NCBI GenBank assembly: GCA_964020085.1
Contig: OZ026600.1
Location: forward strand, 12,125,348 to 12,189,347
From: Micromussa lordhowensis
Taxonomy: Eukaryota; Cnidaria; Anthozoa; Scleractinia; Lobophylliidae
DNA: 64,000 nt
Direction: 5' to 3'
In this document: piece after piece, positions 24,901 to 37,405 of the stretch
How positions within the stretch are numbered: the first letter of the stretch is position 1
Layout: each line of letters opens with the position of its first letter
Position numbers and translations under genes: made by a program
The notes under the pieces: model-generated
The model's database searches: none
What the model was told of the DNA's origin: nothing
The model's input: the letters and a program-made list of their open reading frames with translations, nothing else

Positions 24901-25584
24901 TTTGGTGCCATTAGTTTGCAAATTTGCGACATGCACCAAGCTCGGCTAATTAGCAATCGTGCTGGTTAGCATAGTTTGACATTTTGCGCAGCTCCGAAAC
25001 TTTGCATGTGGACCCGGACCGACCCCGGGAGTGCTTTGCTGCCACTAGTTTGCAAAGTTGCGACGCGCGCCAAGCTCGGCTAATTAGCAATCGGGCTGGT
25101 TAGCATAGTGTGACATTTTTCGCTGCTCCGAAACTTTGCATGTGGACTCGGACCGACTCCGGGAGTGGTTTGCTGCCACTAGTTTGCAAAGTTGCGACGC
25201 GCGCCAAGCTCGGCTAATTACCAATCGGGCTGGTTACCATAGTGTGACATATTGCGCACCTCGGAAACTTTGCATGTGGACCTGGACCGACCCAGGGAGT
25301 GCTTTGGTGCCATTACTTTTCAAAGTTGCGATGCGCACAAAGCTCGACTAACGAGGCAGCCAGCCGGCCACACCTGGGGATCTGCCGGCCTGGTTAGCAT
25401 AGTGTGACAGTTTGCGCAGCTTCGAAACTTTGCATGTGGACTCGGACTGACCCCGGGACTGCTTTGGTGCCATTAGTTTGCAAAGTTGCGACGCGCGCCA
25501 AGCTCGGCTAACGAGGCAGCCAGCCGGCCGCACCCGGGGATCTTCCGGGCTGGTTAGCATAGTGTGACAGTTTGCGCAGCTTCG
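18945..25584. repeat. Zone C, copy 1 (6,640-bp higher-order unit)
   Basis: L linkers are at 19300, 22676, 23774, 23934, 24362, 24656, 25352 and 25512. The length is exactly 8 L plus 40 S. The start is placed at 18945 because sequence before it (gagcagctccaaaac) differs from the corresponding place before 25585 (gcgcagcttcgaaac), while everything after matches. The unit contains 24 consecutive S monomers at 19455-22670. Confidence 0.9.
19455..22670. repeat. Run of 24 consecutive S monomers (copy 1)
   Basis: No L linker lies between 19300 and 22676, and the spacing is exactly 160 + 24 x 134. Within the run an 8-monomer unit of 1,072 bp repeats: the same S subtypes start at about 20156 and 21228, and again at 22166 after 938 bp (7 monomers). 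The main subtypes alternate caatctcggctaattag with tgtgcagctccaaaac, and ctaactagcaatccgactgg with tcgctgctccaaaac. Confidence 0.9.
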
Positions 25585-26094
25585 AAACTTTGCATGTGGA
25601 CCCGGACCAACCCCGGGAGTGCTTTGGTGCCATTAGTTTGCAAAGTTGCGAGGCGCGCCAAGCTCAGCTAATTAGCAATCGCGCTGGTTAGCATAGTGTT
25701 ACATTTTGCGCAGCTCCGAAACTTTGCATGTGGACTCGGACCGACCGCGGGAGTGCTTTGGTGTCATTAGTTTGCAAAGTTGCGACGTGCGCCAAGCTCG
25801 GCTAATTAGCAATCGGGCTGGTTAGCATAGTGTCACAATTTGCGTAGCTCCGAAACTTTGCATATGGACCCGGACCGACCGCGGGAGTGCTTTGGTGCCA
25901 TTAGTTTGCAAAGTTGCGACGCGCGCCAAGCTCGGCTAACGAGGCAGCCAGCCGGTTGCACCCGGGCATCTGCCGGGCTGGTTAGCATAGTGTGACAGTT
26001 TGTGCAGCTTCGAAACTTTGCATGTGGACTCGGACCGATCCCAGAAGTGCTTTGGTGCCATTAGTTTGCAAAGTTGCAACGCGCGCCAAGCTCG

Positions 26095-29000
26095 CCTAAT
26101 TAGCAATCGGGCTGGTTAGCATAGTGTCACAATTTGCGCAGCTCCGAAACTTTGCATGTGGACCCGGACCGACCCCGGGAGTGCTTTGGTGCCATTAGTT
26201 TGAAAAGTTGCGACGCGCGCCAAGCTCGGCTAACTAGCAATCCGACTGGTTAGCATACTGTGACATTTTTCGCTGCTCCAAAACTTTGCATGTGGACTCG
26301 GACCGACCCCGGGAGTGTTTTGGTGCCATTAGTTTGCAAAGTTGCGACGCGCGCCAATCTCGGCTAATTAGCAATCGGGCTAGTTAGCATAGTGTGACAT
26401 TTTGTGCAGCTCCAAAACTTTGCATGGGGACCCGGACCGACCCCGGGAGTGCTTTGGTGCCATTAGTTTGCAAAGTTGCGAGGCGCGCCAAGCTCGGCTA
26501 ACTAGCAATCCGACTGGTTAGCATACTGTGACATTTTTCGCTGCTCCAAAACTTTGCATGTGGACTCGGACCGACCCCGGGAGTGCTTTGGTGCCATTAG
26601 TTTGCAAAGTTGCGACGCGCGCCAATCTCGGCTAATTAGCAATCGGGCTAGTTAGCATAGTGTGACATTTTGTGCAGCTCCAAAACTTTGCATGTGGACC
26701 CGGACCGACCCCGGGAGTGCTTTGGTGCCATTAGTTTGCAAAGTTGCGAGGCACGCCAAGCTCGGCTAATTAGCAATCGGGCTGGTTAGCATAGTGTGAC
26801 ATTTTGCGCAGCTCCGAAACTTTGCATGTGGACTCGGACTGACCCCGGGAGTGCTTTGGTGCCATTAGTTTGCAAAGTTGCGACGCGCGCGAAGCTCGGC
26901 TTATTAGCAATCGGGCTGGTTAGCATAGTGTTACATTTTGCGCAGCTCCGAAACTTTGCATGTGGACTCGGACCGACCGCAGGAGTGCTTTGGTGCCATT
27001 AGTTTGCAAAGTTGCGACGTGCGCGAAGCTCGGCTAATTAGCAATCGGGCTGGTTAGCATAGTGTCACAATTTGCGCAGCTCCGAAACTTTGCATGTGGA
27101 CCCGGACCGACCCCGGGAGTGCTTTGGTGCCATTAGTTTGAAAAGTTGCGACGCGCGCAAAGCTCGGCTAACTAGCAATCCGACTGGTTAGCATACTGTG
27201 ACATTTTTCGCTGCTCCAAAACTTTGCATGTGGACTCGGACCGACCCCGGGAGTGCTTTGGTGCCATTAGTTTGCAAAGTTGCGATGCGCGCCAATCTCG
27301 GCTAATTAGCAATCGGGCTAGTTAGCATAGTGTGACATTTTGTGCAGCTCCAAAACTTTGCATGTGGACCCGGACCGACCCCGGGAGTGCTTTGGTGCCA
27401 TTAGTTTGCAAAGTTGCGAGGCGCGCCAAGCTCGGCTAACTAGCAATCCGACTGGTTAGCATACTGTGACATTTTTCGCTGCTCCAAAACTTTGCATGTG
27501 GACTGGGACCGACCCCGGGAGTGCTTTGGTGCCATTAGTTTGCAAAGTTGCGAGGCGCGCCAAGCTCGGCTAACTAGCAATCCGACTGGTTAGCATACTG
27601 TGACATTTTTCGCTGCTCCAAAACTTTGCATGTGGACTCGGACCGACCCCGGGAGTGCTTTGGTGCCATTAGTTTGCAAAGTTGCGACGCGCGCCAATCT
27701 CAGCTAATTAGCAATCGGGCTAGTTAGCATAGTGTGACATTTTGTGCAGCTCCAAAACTTTGCATGTGGACCCGGACCGACCCCGGGAGTGCTTTGGTGC
27801 CATTAGTTTGCAAAGTTGCGAGGCACGCCAAGCTCGGCTAATTAGCAATCGGGCTGGTTAGCATAGTGTGACATTTTGCGCAGCTCCGAAACTTTGCATG
27901 TGGACTCGGACTGACCCCGGGAGTGCTTTGGTGCCATTAGTTTGCAAAGTTGCGACGCGCGCGAAGCTCGGCTTATTAGCAATCGGGCTGGTTAGCATAG
28001 TGTTACATTTTGCGCAGCTCCGAAACTTTGCATGTGGACTCGGACCGACCGCAGGAGTGCTTTGGTGCCATTAGTTTGCAAAGTTGCGACGTGCGCGAAG
28101 CTCGGCTAATTAGCAATCGGGCTGGTTAGCATAGTGTCACAATTTGCGCAGCTCCGAAACTTTGCATGTGGACCCGGACCGACCCCGGGAGTGCTTTGGT
28201 GCCATTAGTTTGAAAAGTTGCGACGCGCGCAAAGCTCGGCTAACTAGCAATCCGACTGGTTAGCATACTGTGACATTTTTCGCTGCTCCAAAACTTTGCA
28301 TGTGGACTCGGACCGACCCCGGGAGTGCTTTGGTGCCATTAGTTTGCAAAGTTGCGACGCGCGCCAATCTCGGCTAATTAGCAATCGGGCTAGTTAGCAT
28401 AGTGTGACATTTTGTGCAGCTCCAAAACTTTGCATGTGGACCCGGACCGACCCCGGGAGTGCTTTGGTGCCATTAGTTTGCAAAGTTGCGAGGCGCGCCA
28501 AGCTCGGCTAACTAGCAATCCGACTGGTTAGCATACTGTGACATTTTTCGCTGCTCCAAAACTTTGCATGTGGACTCGGACCGACCCCGGGAGTGCTTTG
28601 GTGCCATTAGTTTGCAAGGTTGCGACGCGCGCCAATCTCGGCTAATTAGCAATCGGGCTAGTTAGCATAGTGTGACATTTTGTGCAGCTCCAAAACTTTG
28701 CATGTGGACCCGGACCGACCCCGGGAGTGCTTTGGTGCCATTAGTTTGCAAAGTTGCGAGGCACGCCAAGCTCGGCTAATTAGCAATCGGGCTGGTTAGC
28801 ATAGTGTGACATTTTGCGCAGCTCCGAAACTTTGCATGTGGACTCGGACTGACCGCGCGAGTGCTTTGGTGCCATTAGTTTGCAAAGTTGCGACGCGCGC
28901 GAAGCTCGGCTTATTAGCAATCGGGCTGGTTAGCATAGTGTTACATTTTGCGCAGCTCCGAAACTTTGCATGTGGACTCGGACCGACCGCAGGAGTGCTT

Positions 29001-29310
29001 TGGTGCCATTAGTTTGCAAAGTTGCGACGTGCGCCAAGCTCGGCTAATTAGCAATCGGGCTGGTTAGCATAGTGTCACAATTTGCGCAGCTCCGAAACTT
29101 TGCATATGGACCCGGACCGACCCCGGGAGTGCTTTGGTGCCATTAGTTTGCAAAGTTGCGACGCGCGCCAAGCTTGGCTAACTAGCAATCCGACTGGTTA
29201 ACATAGTGTGACATTTTGCGCAGCTCCGAAACTTTGCATGTGGACCCGGACCAACCCCCGGAGTGCTTTGGTGCCATTAGTTTGCAAAGTTGCGACGCAC
29301 GCCAAGCTCG
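26095..29310. repeat. Run of 24 consecutive S monomers (copy 2)
   Basis: This is the +6,640 copy of the run at 19455-22670. The 1,072-bp and 938-bp sub-units begin at about 26796, 27868 and 28806. Single-base differences from copy 1 are few, for example 26318, 26555, 27166, 27286, 27702 and 28543. Confidence 0.9.
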
Positions 29311-32300
29311 GCTAACAAGGAGGCCAGCCGGCCACACCCGGGCATCTGCTGGGCTAATTGGCATAATGTGACATTTTTCGCTGCTTCGAAACTTTGCATG
29401 TGGACTCGGACCGACCCCGGGAGTGCTTTGGTGCCATTAGTTTGCAAAGTTGCGACGCGCACCAAGCTCGGCTAATTACCAATCGGGCTAGTTAGCATAG
29501 TGTAACATTTGGCGCAGCTCCGAAACTTTGCATGTGGACCCGGACCGAACACAGGAGTGCTTTGGTGCCATTAGTTTGCAAATTTGCGACGTGCGCCAAG
29601 CTCTGCTAATTAGCAATCGGGCTGGTTAGCATAGTGTCACAATTTGCGCAGCTCCGAAACTTTGCATGTGGACCCGGACCGACCCCGGGAGTGCTTTGGT
29701 GCCATTAGTTTGAAAAGTTGCGACGCGCGCCAAGCTCGGCTAACTAGCAATCCGACTGGTTAGCATACTGTGACATTTTTCGCTGCTCCAAAACTTTGCA
29801 TGTGGACTCGGACCGACCCCGGGAGTGCTTTGGTGCCATTAGTTTGCAAAGTTGCGACGCGCGCCAATCTCGGCTAATTAGCAATCGGGCTAGTTAGCAT
29901 AGTGTGACATTTTGTGCAGCTCCAAAACTTTGCATGTGGACCCGGACCGACCCCGGGAGTGCTTTGGTGCCATTAGTTTGCAAAGTTGCGAGGCGCGCCA
30001 AGCTAGGCTAACTAGGAATCCGACTGGTTAGCATACTGTAACATTTTTCGCTGCTCCAAAACTTTGCATGTGGACTCGGACCGACCCCGGGAGTGCTTTG
30101 GTGCCATTAGTTTGCAAAGTTGCGACGCGCGCCAATCTCGGCTAATTAGCAATCGGGCTAGTTAGCATAGTGTGACATTTTTCGCTGCTCCGAAACTTTG
30201 CATGTGGACTCGGACCGACCCCGGGAGTGCTTTGGTGCCATTAGTTTGCAAAGTTGCGACGTGTGCCAAGCTCGGCTAACGAGGCAGCCAGCCGGCTGCA
30301 CCAGGGTATCTGCCGGGCTGGTTGGCACAGTGTGACATTTTTCGCTGCTCTGAAACTTTGCATGTGGACTCGGACCGACCCCGGGAGTGCTTTGGTGCCA
30401 TAAGTTTGCAAAGTTGCGACGCGCGCCAAGCTCAGCTAACGAGGCAGCCAGCCGGCTGCACCCGGGGATCTGCCGGGCTGGTTAGCATAGTGTGACAGTT
30501 TGCGCAGCTTCGAAACTTTGCATGTGGACTCGGACCGACCCCGGGAGTGCTTTGGTGCCATTAGTTTGCAAAGTTGCGACGCGCGCCAAGCTCGGCTAAT
30601 TAGCAATCGGGCTGGTTAGCATAGTGTGACATTTTGCCCAGCTCCAAAACTTTGCATGTGGACCCGGACCGACCCCGGGAGTGCTTTGGTGCCATTAGTT
30701 TGCAAAGTTGCGACGCGCGCGAAGCTCGGCTTATTAGCAATCGGGCTGGTTAGCATAGTGTTACATTTTGCGCAGCTCCGAAACTTTGCATGTGGACTCG
30801 GACCGACCGCAGGAGTGCTTTGGTGCCATTAGTTTGCAAAGTTGCGACGTGCGCCAAGCTCGGCTAATTAGCAATCGGGCTGGTTAGCATAGTGTCACAA
30901 TTTGCGCAGCTCCGAAACTTTGCATATGGACCCGGACCGACCCCGGGAGTGCTTTGGTGCCCTTAGTTTGCAAAGTTGCGACGCGCGCCAAGCTTGGCTA
31001 ACTAGCAATCCGACTGGTTAACATAGTGTGACATTTTGCGCAGCTCCGAAACTTTGCATGTGGACCAGGACCAACCCCGGGAGTGCTTTGGTGCCATTAG
31101 TTTGCAAAGTTGCGACGCACGCCAAGCTCGGCTAACAAGGAGGCCAGCCGGCCACACCCGGGCATCTGCTGGGCTAATTGGCATAATGTGACATTTTTCG
31201 CTGCTTCGAAACTTTGCATGTGGACTCGGACCGACCCCGGGAGTGCTTTGGTGCCATTAGTTTGCAAAGTTGCGACGCGCACCAAGCTCGGCTAATTACC
31301 AATCGGGCTAGTTAGCATAGTGTGACCTTTTGCGCAGCTCCGAAACTTTGCATGTGGACCCGGACCGAACACAGGAGTGCTTTGGTGCCATTAGTTTGCA
31401 AATTTGCGACGTGCGCCAAGCTCTGCTAATTAGCAATCGGGCTGGTTAGCATAGTTTGACATTTTGCGCAGCTCCGAAACTTTGCATGTGGACCCGGACC
31501 GACCCCGGGAGTGCTTTGCTGCCACTATTTTGCAAAGTTGCGACGCGCGCCAAGCTCGGCTAATTAGCAATCGGGCTGGTTAGCATAGTGTGACATTTTT
31601 CGCTGCTCCGAAACTTTGCATGTGGACTCGGACCGACCCCGGGAGTGCTTTGGTGCCATTAGTTTGCAAAGTTGCGACGTGCGCCAAGCTCGGCTAACGA
31701 GGCAGCCAGCCGGCTGCACCAGGGTATCTGCCGGGCTGGTTTGCACAGTGTGACATTTTTCGCTGCTCTGAAACTTTGCATGTGGACTCGGACCGACCCC
31801 GGGAGTGCTTTGGTGCCATAAGTTTGCAAAGTTGCGACGCGCGCCAAGCTCAGCTAACGAGGCAGCCAGCCGGCTGCACCCGGGGATCTGCCGGGCTGGT
31901 TAGCATAGTGTGACAGTTTGCGCAGCTTCGAAACTTTGCATGTGGACTCGGACCGACCCCGGGAGTGCTTTGGTGCATTTAGTTTGCAAAGTTGCGACGC
32001 GCGCCAAGCTCGGCTAATTAGCAATCGGGCTGGTTAGCATAGTGTGACATTCTGCGCAGCTCCGAAACTTTGCATTTGGACCCGGACCGACCCCGGGAGT
32101 GCTTTGGTGCCATTAGTTTGAAAAGTTGCGACGCGCGCCAAGCTCGGCTAACTAGCAATCCGACTGGTTAGCATAGTGTGACATTTTTCGCTGCTCCAAA
32201 ACTTTGCATGTGAACTCGGACCGACCCCGGGAGTGCTTTGGTGCCATAACTTTGCAAAGTTGCGACGCGCGCCAAGCTCGGCTAACGACGAAGCCAGCCG

Positions 32301-32885
32301 GCCGCACCCGGGCATCTGCCGGGCTGGTTAGCATAGTGTGACAGTTTGCGCAGCTTTGAAACTTTGCATGTGGACTCGGACCGACCCCGGGAGTGCTTAG
32401 GTGCCATTAGTTTGCAAGGTTGCGACGCGCGCCAAGCTCGGCTAATTAGCAATCGGGCTGGTTACCATAGTGTGACATATTGCGCACCTCGGAAACTTTG
32501 CATGTGGACCTGGACCGACCCAGGGAGTGCTTTGGTGCCATTACTTTTCAAAGTTGCGATGCGCACAAAGCTCGACTAACGAAGCAGCCAGCCGGCCACA
32601 CCTGGGGATCTGCCGGCCTGGTTAGCATAGTGTGACAGTTTGCGCAGCTTCGAAACTTTGCATGTGGACTCGGACTGACCCCGGGACTGCTTTGGTGCCA
32701 TTAGTTTGCAAAGTTGCGACGCGCGCCAAGCTCGGCTAACGAGGCAGCCAGCCGGCCGCACCCGGGGATCTTCCGGGCTGGTTAGCATAGTGTGACAGTT
32801 TGCGCAGCTTCGAAACTTTGCATGTGGACTCGGACCGACCCCGCGAGTGCTTTGGTGCCATTAGTTTGCAAAGTTGCGACGCGCG

Positions 32886-32909
32886 CCAAGCAATCGGCAA
32901 TCGGGTTGG
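32886..32909. repeat. S' linker variant, 3 of 7
   Basis: The same variant at the end of zone C copy 2, after L 32580 and 32740. Zone C copy 1 lacks it because the 6,640-bp duplication joins before this point. Confidence 0.9.
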
Positions 32910-32920
32910 TTAGCATAGTG

Positions 32921-34917
32921 TGACATTTTGCGCAGCTCCGAAACTTTGTATGTGGACTCGGACCGACCTTGGGAGTGCTTTGGTGCCATAAGTTTGAAAA
33001 GTTGCGACGCGCGCCAAGGTCGGCTAATTAGCAATCAGGCTGGTTAGCATAGTGTGACATTTTGCGCAGCTCCAAAACTTTGCATGTGGACCCGGACCGA
33101 CCCCGGGAGTGCTTTCGTGCCATTAGTTTGCAAAGTTGCGACGTGCACCAAGCTCGGCTAACGAGGCAGCCAGCCGGCTGCACCCGGGGATCTGCCGGGC
33201 TGGTTAGCATAGTGTGACAGTTTGCGCAGCTTCGAAACTTTGCATGTGGACTCGGACTGACCCCGGCAGTGCTTTGGTGCCATTAGTTTGCAAAGTTGCG
33301 ACGCGCGCCAAGCTCGGCTAATTAGCAATCGGGCTGGTTAGCATAGTGTGACATTTTGCGCAGCTCCGAAACTTTGCATGTGGACCCGGACCGACCCGAG
33401 GATTGCTTTGGTGGCATTAGTTTGCAAAGTTGCGACGTGCGCCAAGCTCGGCTAACGAGCCAACCAGCCGGCCGCACCCGGGCATCTACCGGGCTGGTTA
33501 GAATAGTGTGACATTTTGCGCAGCTCCCAAACTTTGCATGTGGACTCGGACCAACCCCTGGAGTGCTTTGGTGCCATTAGTTTGAAATGTTGCGACACGA
33601 GCCAAGCTCGGCTAACTAGCAATCCGACTGGTTAGCATAGTGTGACATTTTGCGCAGCTCCGAAACTTTGCATGTGGACCCGGACCAACCCCGGGAGTGC
33701 TTTGGTGCCATTAGTTTGCAAAGTTGCGACGCGCGCCAAGCTCGGCTAACGAGGCAGCCAGCCGGCCGCTCCCGGGCATCTGCCGGGCTGGTTAGCATAG
33801 TGTGACATTTTGCGCAGCTCCAAAACTTTGCATGTGGACTCGGACCAACCCCTGGAGTGCTTTGGTGCCATTAGTTTGAAATGTTGCGACACGAGCCAAG
33901 CTCGGCTAACTAGCAATCCGACTGGTTAGCATAGTGTGACATTTTGCGCAGCTCCGAAACTTTGCATGTGGACCCGGACCAACCCCGGGAGTGCTTTGGT
34001 GCCATTAGTTTGCAAAGTTGCGACGCGCGCCAAGCTCGGCTAACGAGGCAGCCAGCCGGCCGTACCCGGGCATCTGCCGGGCTGGTTAGCATACTGTGAC
34101 ATTTTGCGCAGCTCCAAAACTTTGCATGTGGACTCGGACCGACCCCAGGAGTGCTTTGGTGCCATTAGTTTGAAAAGTTGCAACGTGCGCCAAGCTCGGC
34201 TAATTCGCAATCGGGCTGGTTAGCATAGTGTGACATTTTGCGCCGCTCCGAAACTTTGCATGTGGACCCGGACCGACCCCGGGAGTGCTTTGGTGCCATT
34301 AGTTTGCAAAGTTGCGACGCGCGCCAAGCTCGGCTAACAAGGCAGCCAGCCGGCTGCACCCGGGCATCTGCCGGGCTGGTTGGCATAGTGTGACATTTTG
34401 CGCAGCTCCGAAACTTTGCATGTGGACCCGGACCGACCCCAGGAGTGCTTTGGTGCCATTAGTTTGCAAAGTTGCAACGCGCGCCAAGCTCGGCTAATTC
34501 GCAATCGGGCTGGTTAGCATAGTGTGATATTTTGCGCAGCTCCGAAACTTTGCATGTGGACTCGGACCGACCCCGGGAGTGCTTTGGTGCCATTAGTTTG
34601 CAAAGTTGCGACACGCGCCAAGCTCGGCTTATTAGCAATCGGGCTGGTTAGCATTGTGTGACATTTTGCGCAGGACCGAAACTTTGCATGTGAACCCGGA
34701 CCGACCCCAGGATTCCTTTGGTGGCATTAGTTTGCAAAGTTGCGACGTGCGCCAAGCTCGGCTAACGAGGCAAGCAGCCGGCCACACCCAGTCATCTACC
34801 GGGCTGGTTAGAATAGTGTGACATTTTGCGCAGCTCCCAAACTATGCATGTGGACTCGGACCAACCCCGGGAGTGCTTTGGTGCCATTAGTTTGCAAAGA
34901 TGCGACGCGCGCCAAGG
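32921..34917. repeat. Zone D, 1,898-bp unit, copy 1
   Basis: L linkers are at 33162, 33456, 33750, 34044, 34338 and 34766. Most spacings are 294 bp, so L and S alternate. Private variants are tttgaaatgttgcgacacgag (33585 and 33879), gcaggaccgaaac and ggctaattcgcaatc. The repeated unit itself is about 33020-34917 (6 L plus 7 S, 1,898 bp). The first 100 bp are a transition from zone C. Confidence 0.85.
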
Positions 34918-36645
34918 CCGGCTAATTAGCAATCAGGCTGGTTAGCATAGTGTGACATTTTGCGCAGCTCCAAAACTTTGCATGTGGACCCGGACCGACC
35001 CCGGGAGTGCTTTGGTGCCATTAGTTTGCAAAGTTGCGACGTGCACCAAGCTCGGCTAACGAGGCAGCCAGCCGGCTGCACCCGGGGATCTGCCGGGCTG
35101 GTTACCATAGTGTGACAGTTTGCGCAGCTTCGAAACTTTGCATGTGGACTCGGACTGACCCCGGAAGTTCTTTGGTGCCATTAGTTTGCAAAGTTGCGAC
35201 GCGCGCCAAGCTCGGCTAATTAGCAATCGGGCTGGTTAGCATAGTGTGACATTTTGCGCAGCTCCGAAACTTTGCATGTGGACCCGGACCGACCCGAGGA
35301 TTGCTTTGGTGGCATTAGTTTGCAAAGTTGCGACGTGCGCCAACCTCGGCTAACGAGCCAACCAGCCGGCCGCACCCGGGCATCTACCGGGCTGGTTAGA
35401 ATAGTGTGACATTTTGCGCAGCTCCCAAACTTTGCATGTGGACTCGGACCAACCCCTGGAGTGCTTTGGTGCCATTAGTTTGAAATGTTGCGACACGAGC
35501 CAAGCTCGGCTAACTAGCAATCCGACTGGTTAGCATAGTGTGACATTTTGCGCAGCTCCGAAACTTTGCATGTGGACCCGGACCAACCCCGGGAGTGCTT
35601 TGGTGCCATTAGTTTGCAAAGTTGCGACGCGCGCCAAGCTCGGCTAACGAGGCAGCCAGCCGGCCGCACCCGGGCATCTGCCGGGCTGGTTAGCATAGTG
35701 TGACATTTTGCGCAGCTCCAAAACTTTGCATGTGGACTCGGACCAACCCCTGGAGTGCTTTGGTGCCATTAGTTTGAAATGTTGCGACACGAGCCAAGCT
35801 CGGCTAACTAGCAATCCGACTGGTTAGCATAGTGTGACATTTTGCGCAGCTCCGAAACTTTGCATGTGGACCCGGACCAACCCCGGGAGTGCTTTGGTGC
35901 CATTAGTTTGCAAAGTTGCGACGCGCGCCAAGCTCGGCTAACGAGGCAGCCAGCCGGCCGTACCCGGGCATCTGCCGGGCTGGTTAGCATACTGTGACAT
36001 TTTGCGCAGCTCCAAAACTTTGCATGTGGACTCGGACCGACCCCAGGAGTGCTTTGGTGCCATTAGTTTGAAAAGTTGCAACGTGCGCCAAGCTCGGCTA
36101 ATTCGCAATCGGGCTGGTTAGCATAGTGTGACATTTTGCGCCGCTCCGAAACTTTGCATGTGGACCCGGACCGACCCCGGGAGTGCTTTGGTGCCATTAG
36201 TTTGCAAAGTTGCGACGCGCGCCAAGCTCGGCTAACAAGGCAGCCAGCCGGCTGCACCCGGGCATCTGCCGGGCTGGTTGGCATAGTGTGACATTTTGCG
36301 CAGCTCCGAAACTTTGCATGTGGACCCGGACCGACCCCAGGAGTGCTTTGGTGCCATTAGTTTGCAAAGTTGCAACGCGCGCCAAGCTCGGCTAATTCGC
36401 AATCGGGCTGGTTAGCATAGTGTGATATTTTGCGCAGCTCCGAAACTTTGCATGTGGACTCGGACCGACCCCGGGAGTGCTTTGGCGCCATTAGTTTGCA
36501 AAGTTGAGACACGCGCCAAGGTCGGCTTATTAGCAATCGGGCTGGTTAGCATTGTGTGACATTTTGCGCAGGACCGAAACTTTGCATGTGAACCCGGACC
36601 GACCCCAGGATTGCTTTGGTGGCATTAGTTTGCAAAGTTGCGACG
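34918..36645. repeat. Zone D, 1,898-bp unit, copy 2 (truncated at its end)
   Basis: L linkers at 35060, 35354, 35648, 35942 and 36236 repeat copy 1 at exactly +1,898. The expected sixth L is replaced at about 36645 by zone-E sequence (caagctcgactaacgagg, ggccacacctggg), so the copy ends inside a monomer. Confidence 0.85.
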
Positions 36646-37245
36646 CGCGCCAAGCTCGACTAACGAGGCAGCCAGCCGGCCACACCTGGGGATCTGCCGG
36701 CCTGGTTAGCACAGTGTGACAGTTTGCGCAGCTTCGAAACTTTGCATGTGGACTCGGACCGACCCCGGGAGTGCTTTGGTGCCATTAGTTTGCAAAGTTG
36801 CGATGCGCGCCAAGCTCGGCTAATTAGCAATCGGGCTGGTTAGCATAGTGTCACAATTTGCGCAGCTCCGAAACTTTGCATGTGGACCCGGACCGACCCC
36901 GGGAGTGCTTTGGTGCCATTAGTTTCCAAAGTTGCGTGCGCGCCAAGCTCGGCTAACGAGGCAGCCAGCCGGCCGCACCCGGGAATCTGCCGGGCTGGTT
37001 AGCATAGTGTGACATTTTGCGCAGTTCCGAAACTTTGCATGTGGACTCGGACCAACCCCTGGAGTGCTTTGGTGCTATTAGTTTGAAATGTTGCGACACG
37101 AGCCAAGCTCGGCTATCTAGCAATCCGTCTGGTTAGCATAGTGTGACATTTTGCGCAGCTCCGAAACTTTGCATGTGGACCCGGACCAACCCCGGGAGTG
37201 CTTTGGTGCCATTAGTTTGCAAAGTTGCGACGCGCGCCAAGCTCG

Positions 37246-37297
37246 GCTAACGAGGCAGCCAGCCGGCCGCACCCGGGCATCTGCCGGGCTGGTTAGC
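37246..37297. repeat. L linker: imperfect inverted repeat
   Basis: The 52-bp linker begins gctaac (37246-37251) and ends gttagc (37292-37297), which are reverse complements. Inside, cagccggc (37260-37267) can pair with gccgggctg (37283-37291) with one bulged base. An alternative inner stem is cccgg (37272-37276) with ccggg (37284-37288) across a 7-base loop. Together these could form a bulged hairpin or cruciform. Many S linkers (gctaactag...ggttagc) keep the outer 6-bp arms. The arms are seen directly. Whether the structure forms is inference. Confidence 0.7.
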
Positions 37298-37405
37298 ATA
37301 GTGTGACATTTTGCGCAGCTCCAAAACTTTGCATGTGGACTCGGACCGACCCCAGGAGTGCTTTGCTGCCATTAGTTTGAAAAGTTGCAACGCGCGCCAA
37401 GCTCG
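37246..37405 (+). repeat. Reference L monomer (160 bp, 52-bp linker)
   Basis: This copy has the same 108-bp core as S but a linker of 52 bp, exactly twice the S linker. The linker begins gctaacgaggcagccagcc, continues through ggccgcacccgggcatct and ends gccgggctggttagc. I find 150 L linkers in the window. They occur singly after S monomers (L+S is 294 bp, the commonest spacing), as adjacent pairs 160 bp apart, and once as four in a row. Variants of the linker (ggctgcacc, ggccacacc, acaaggaggcc, acgacgaagcc) act as family names that allow zones to be matched across tens of kilobases. Confidence 0.95.

Larger units (their letters stand above)
25585..32920. repeat. Zone C, copy 2
   Basis: L linkers are at 25940, 29316, 30280, 30440, 31136, 31698, 31858, 32286, 32580 and 32740. 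For the first 4.6 kb it follows copy 1 at +6,640 with only about ten single-base differences. Near 30175 it diverges: one S is missing and an internal duplication adds another set of L linkers (31136, 31698, 31858). It ends in the S' variant at 32886 and passes into zone D. Confidence 0.88.
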
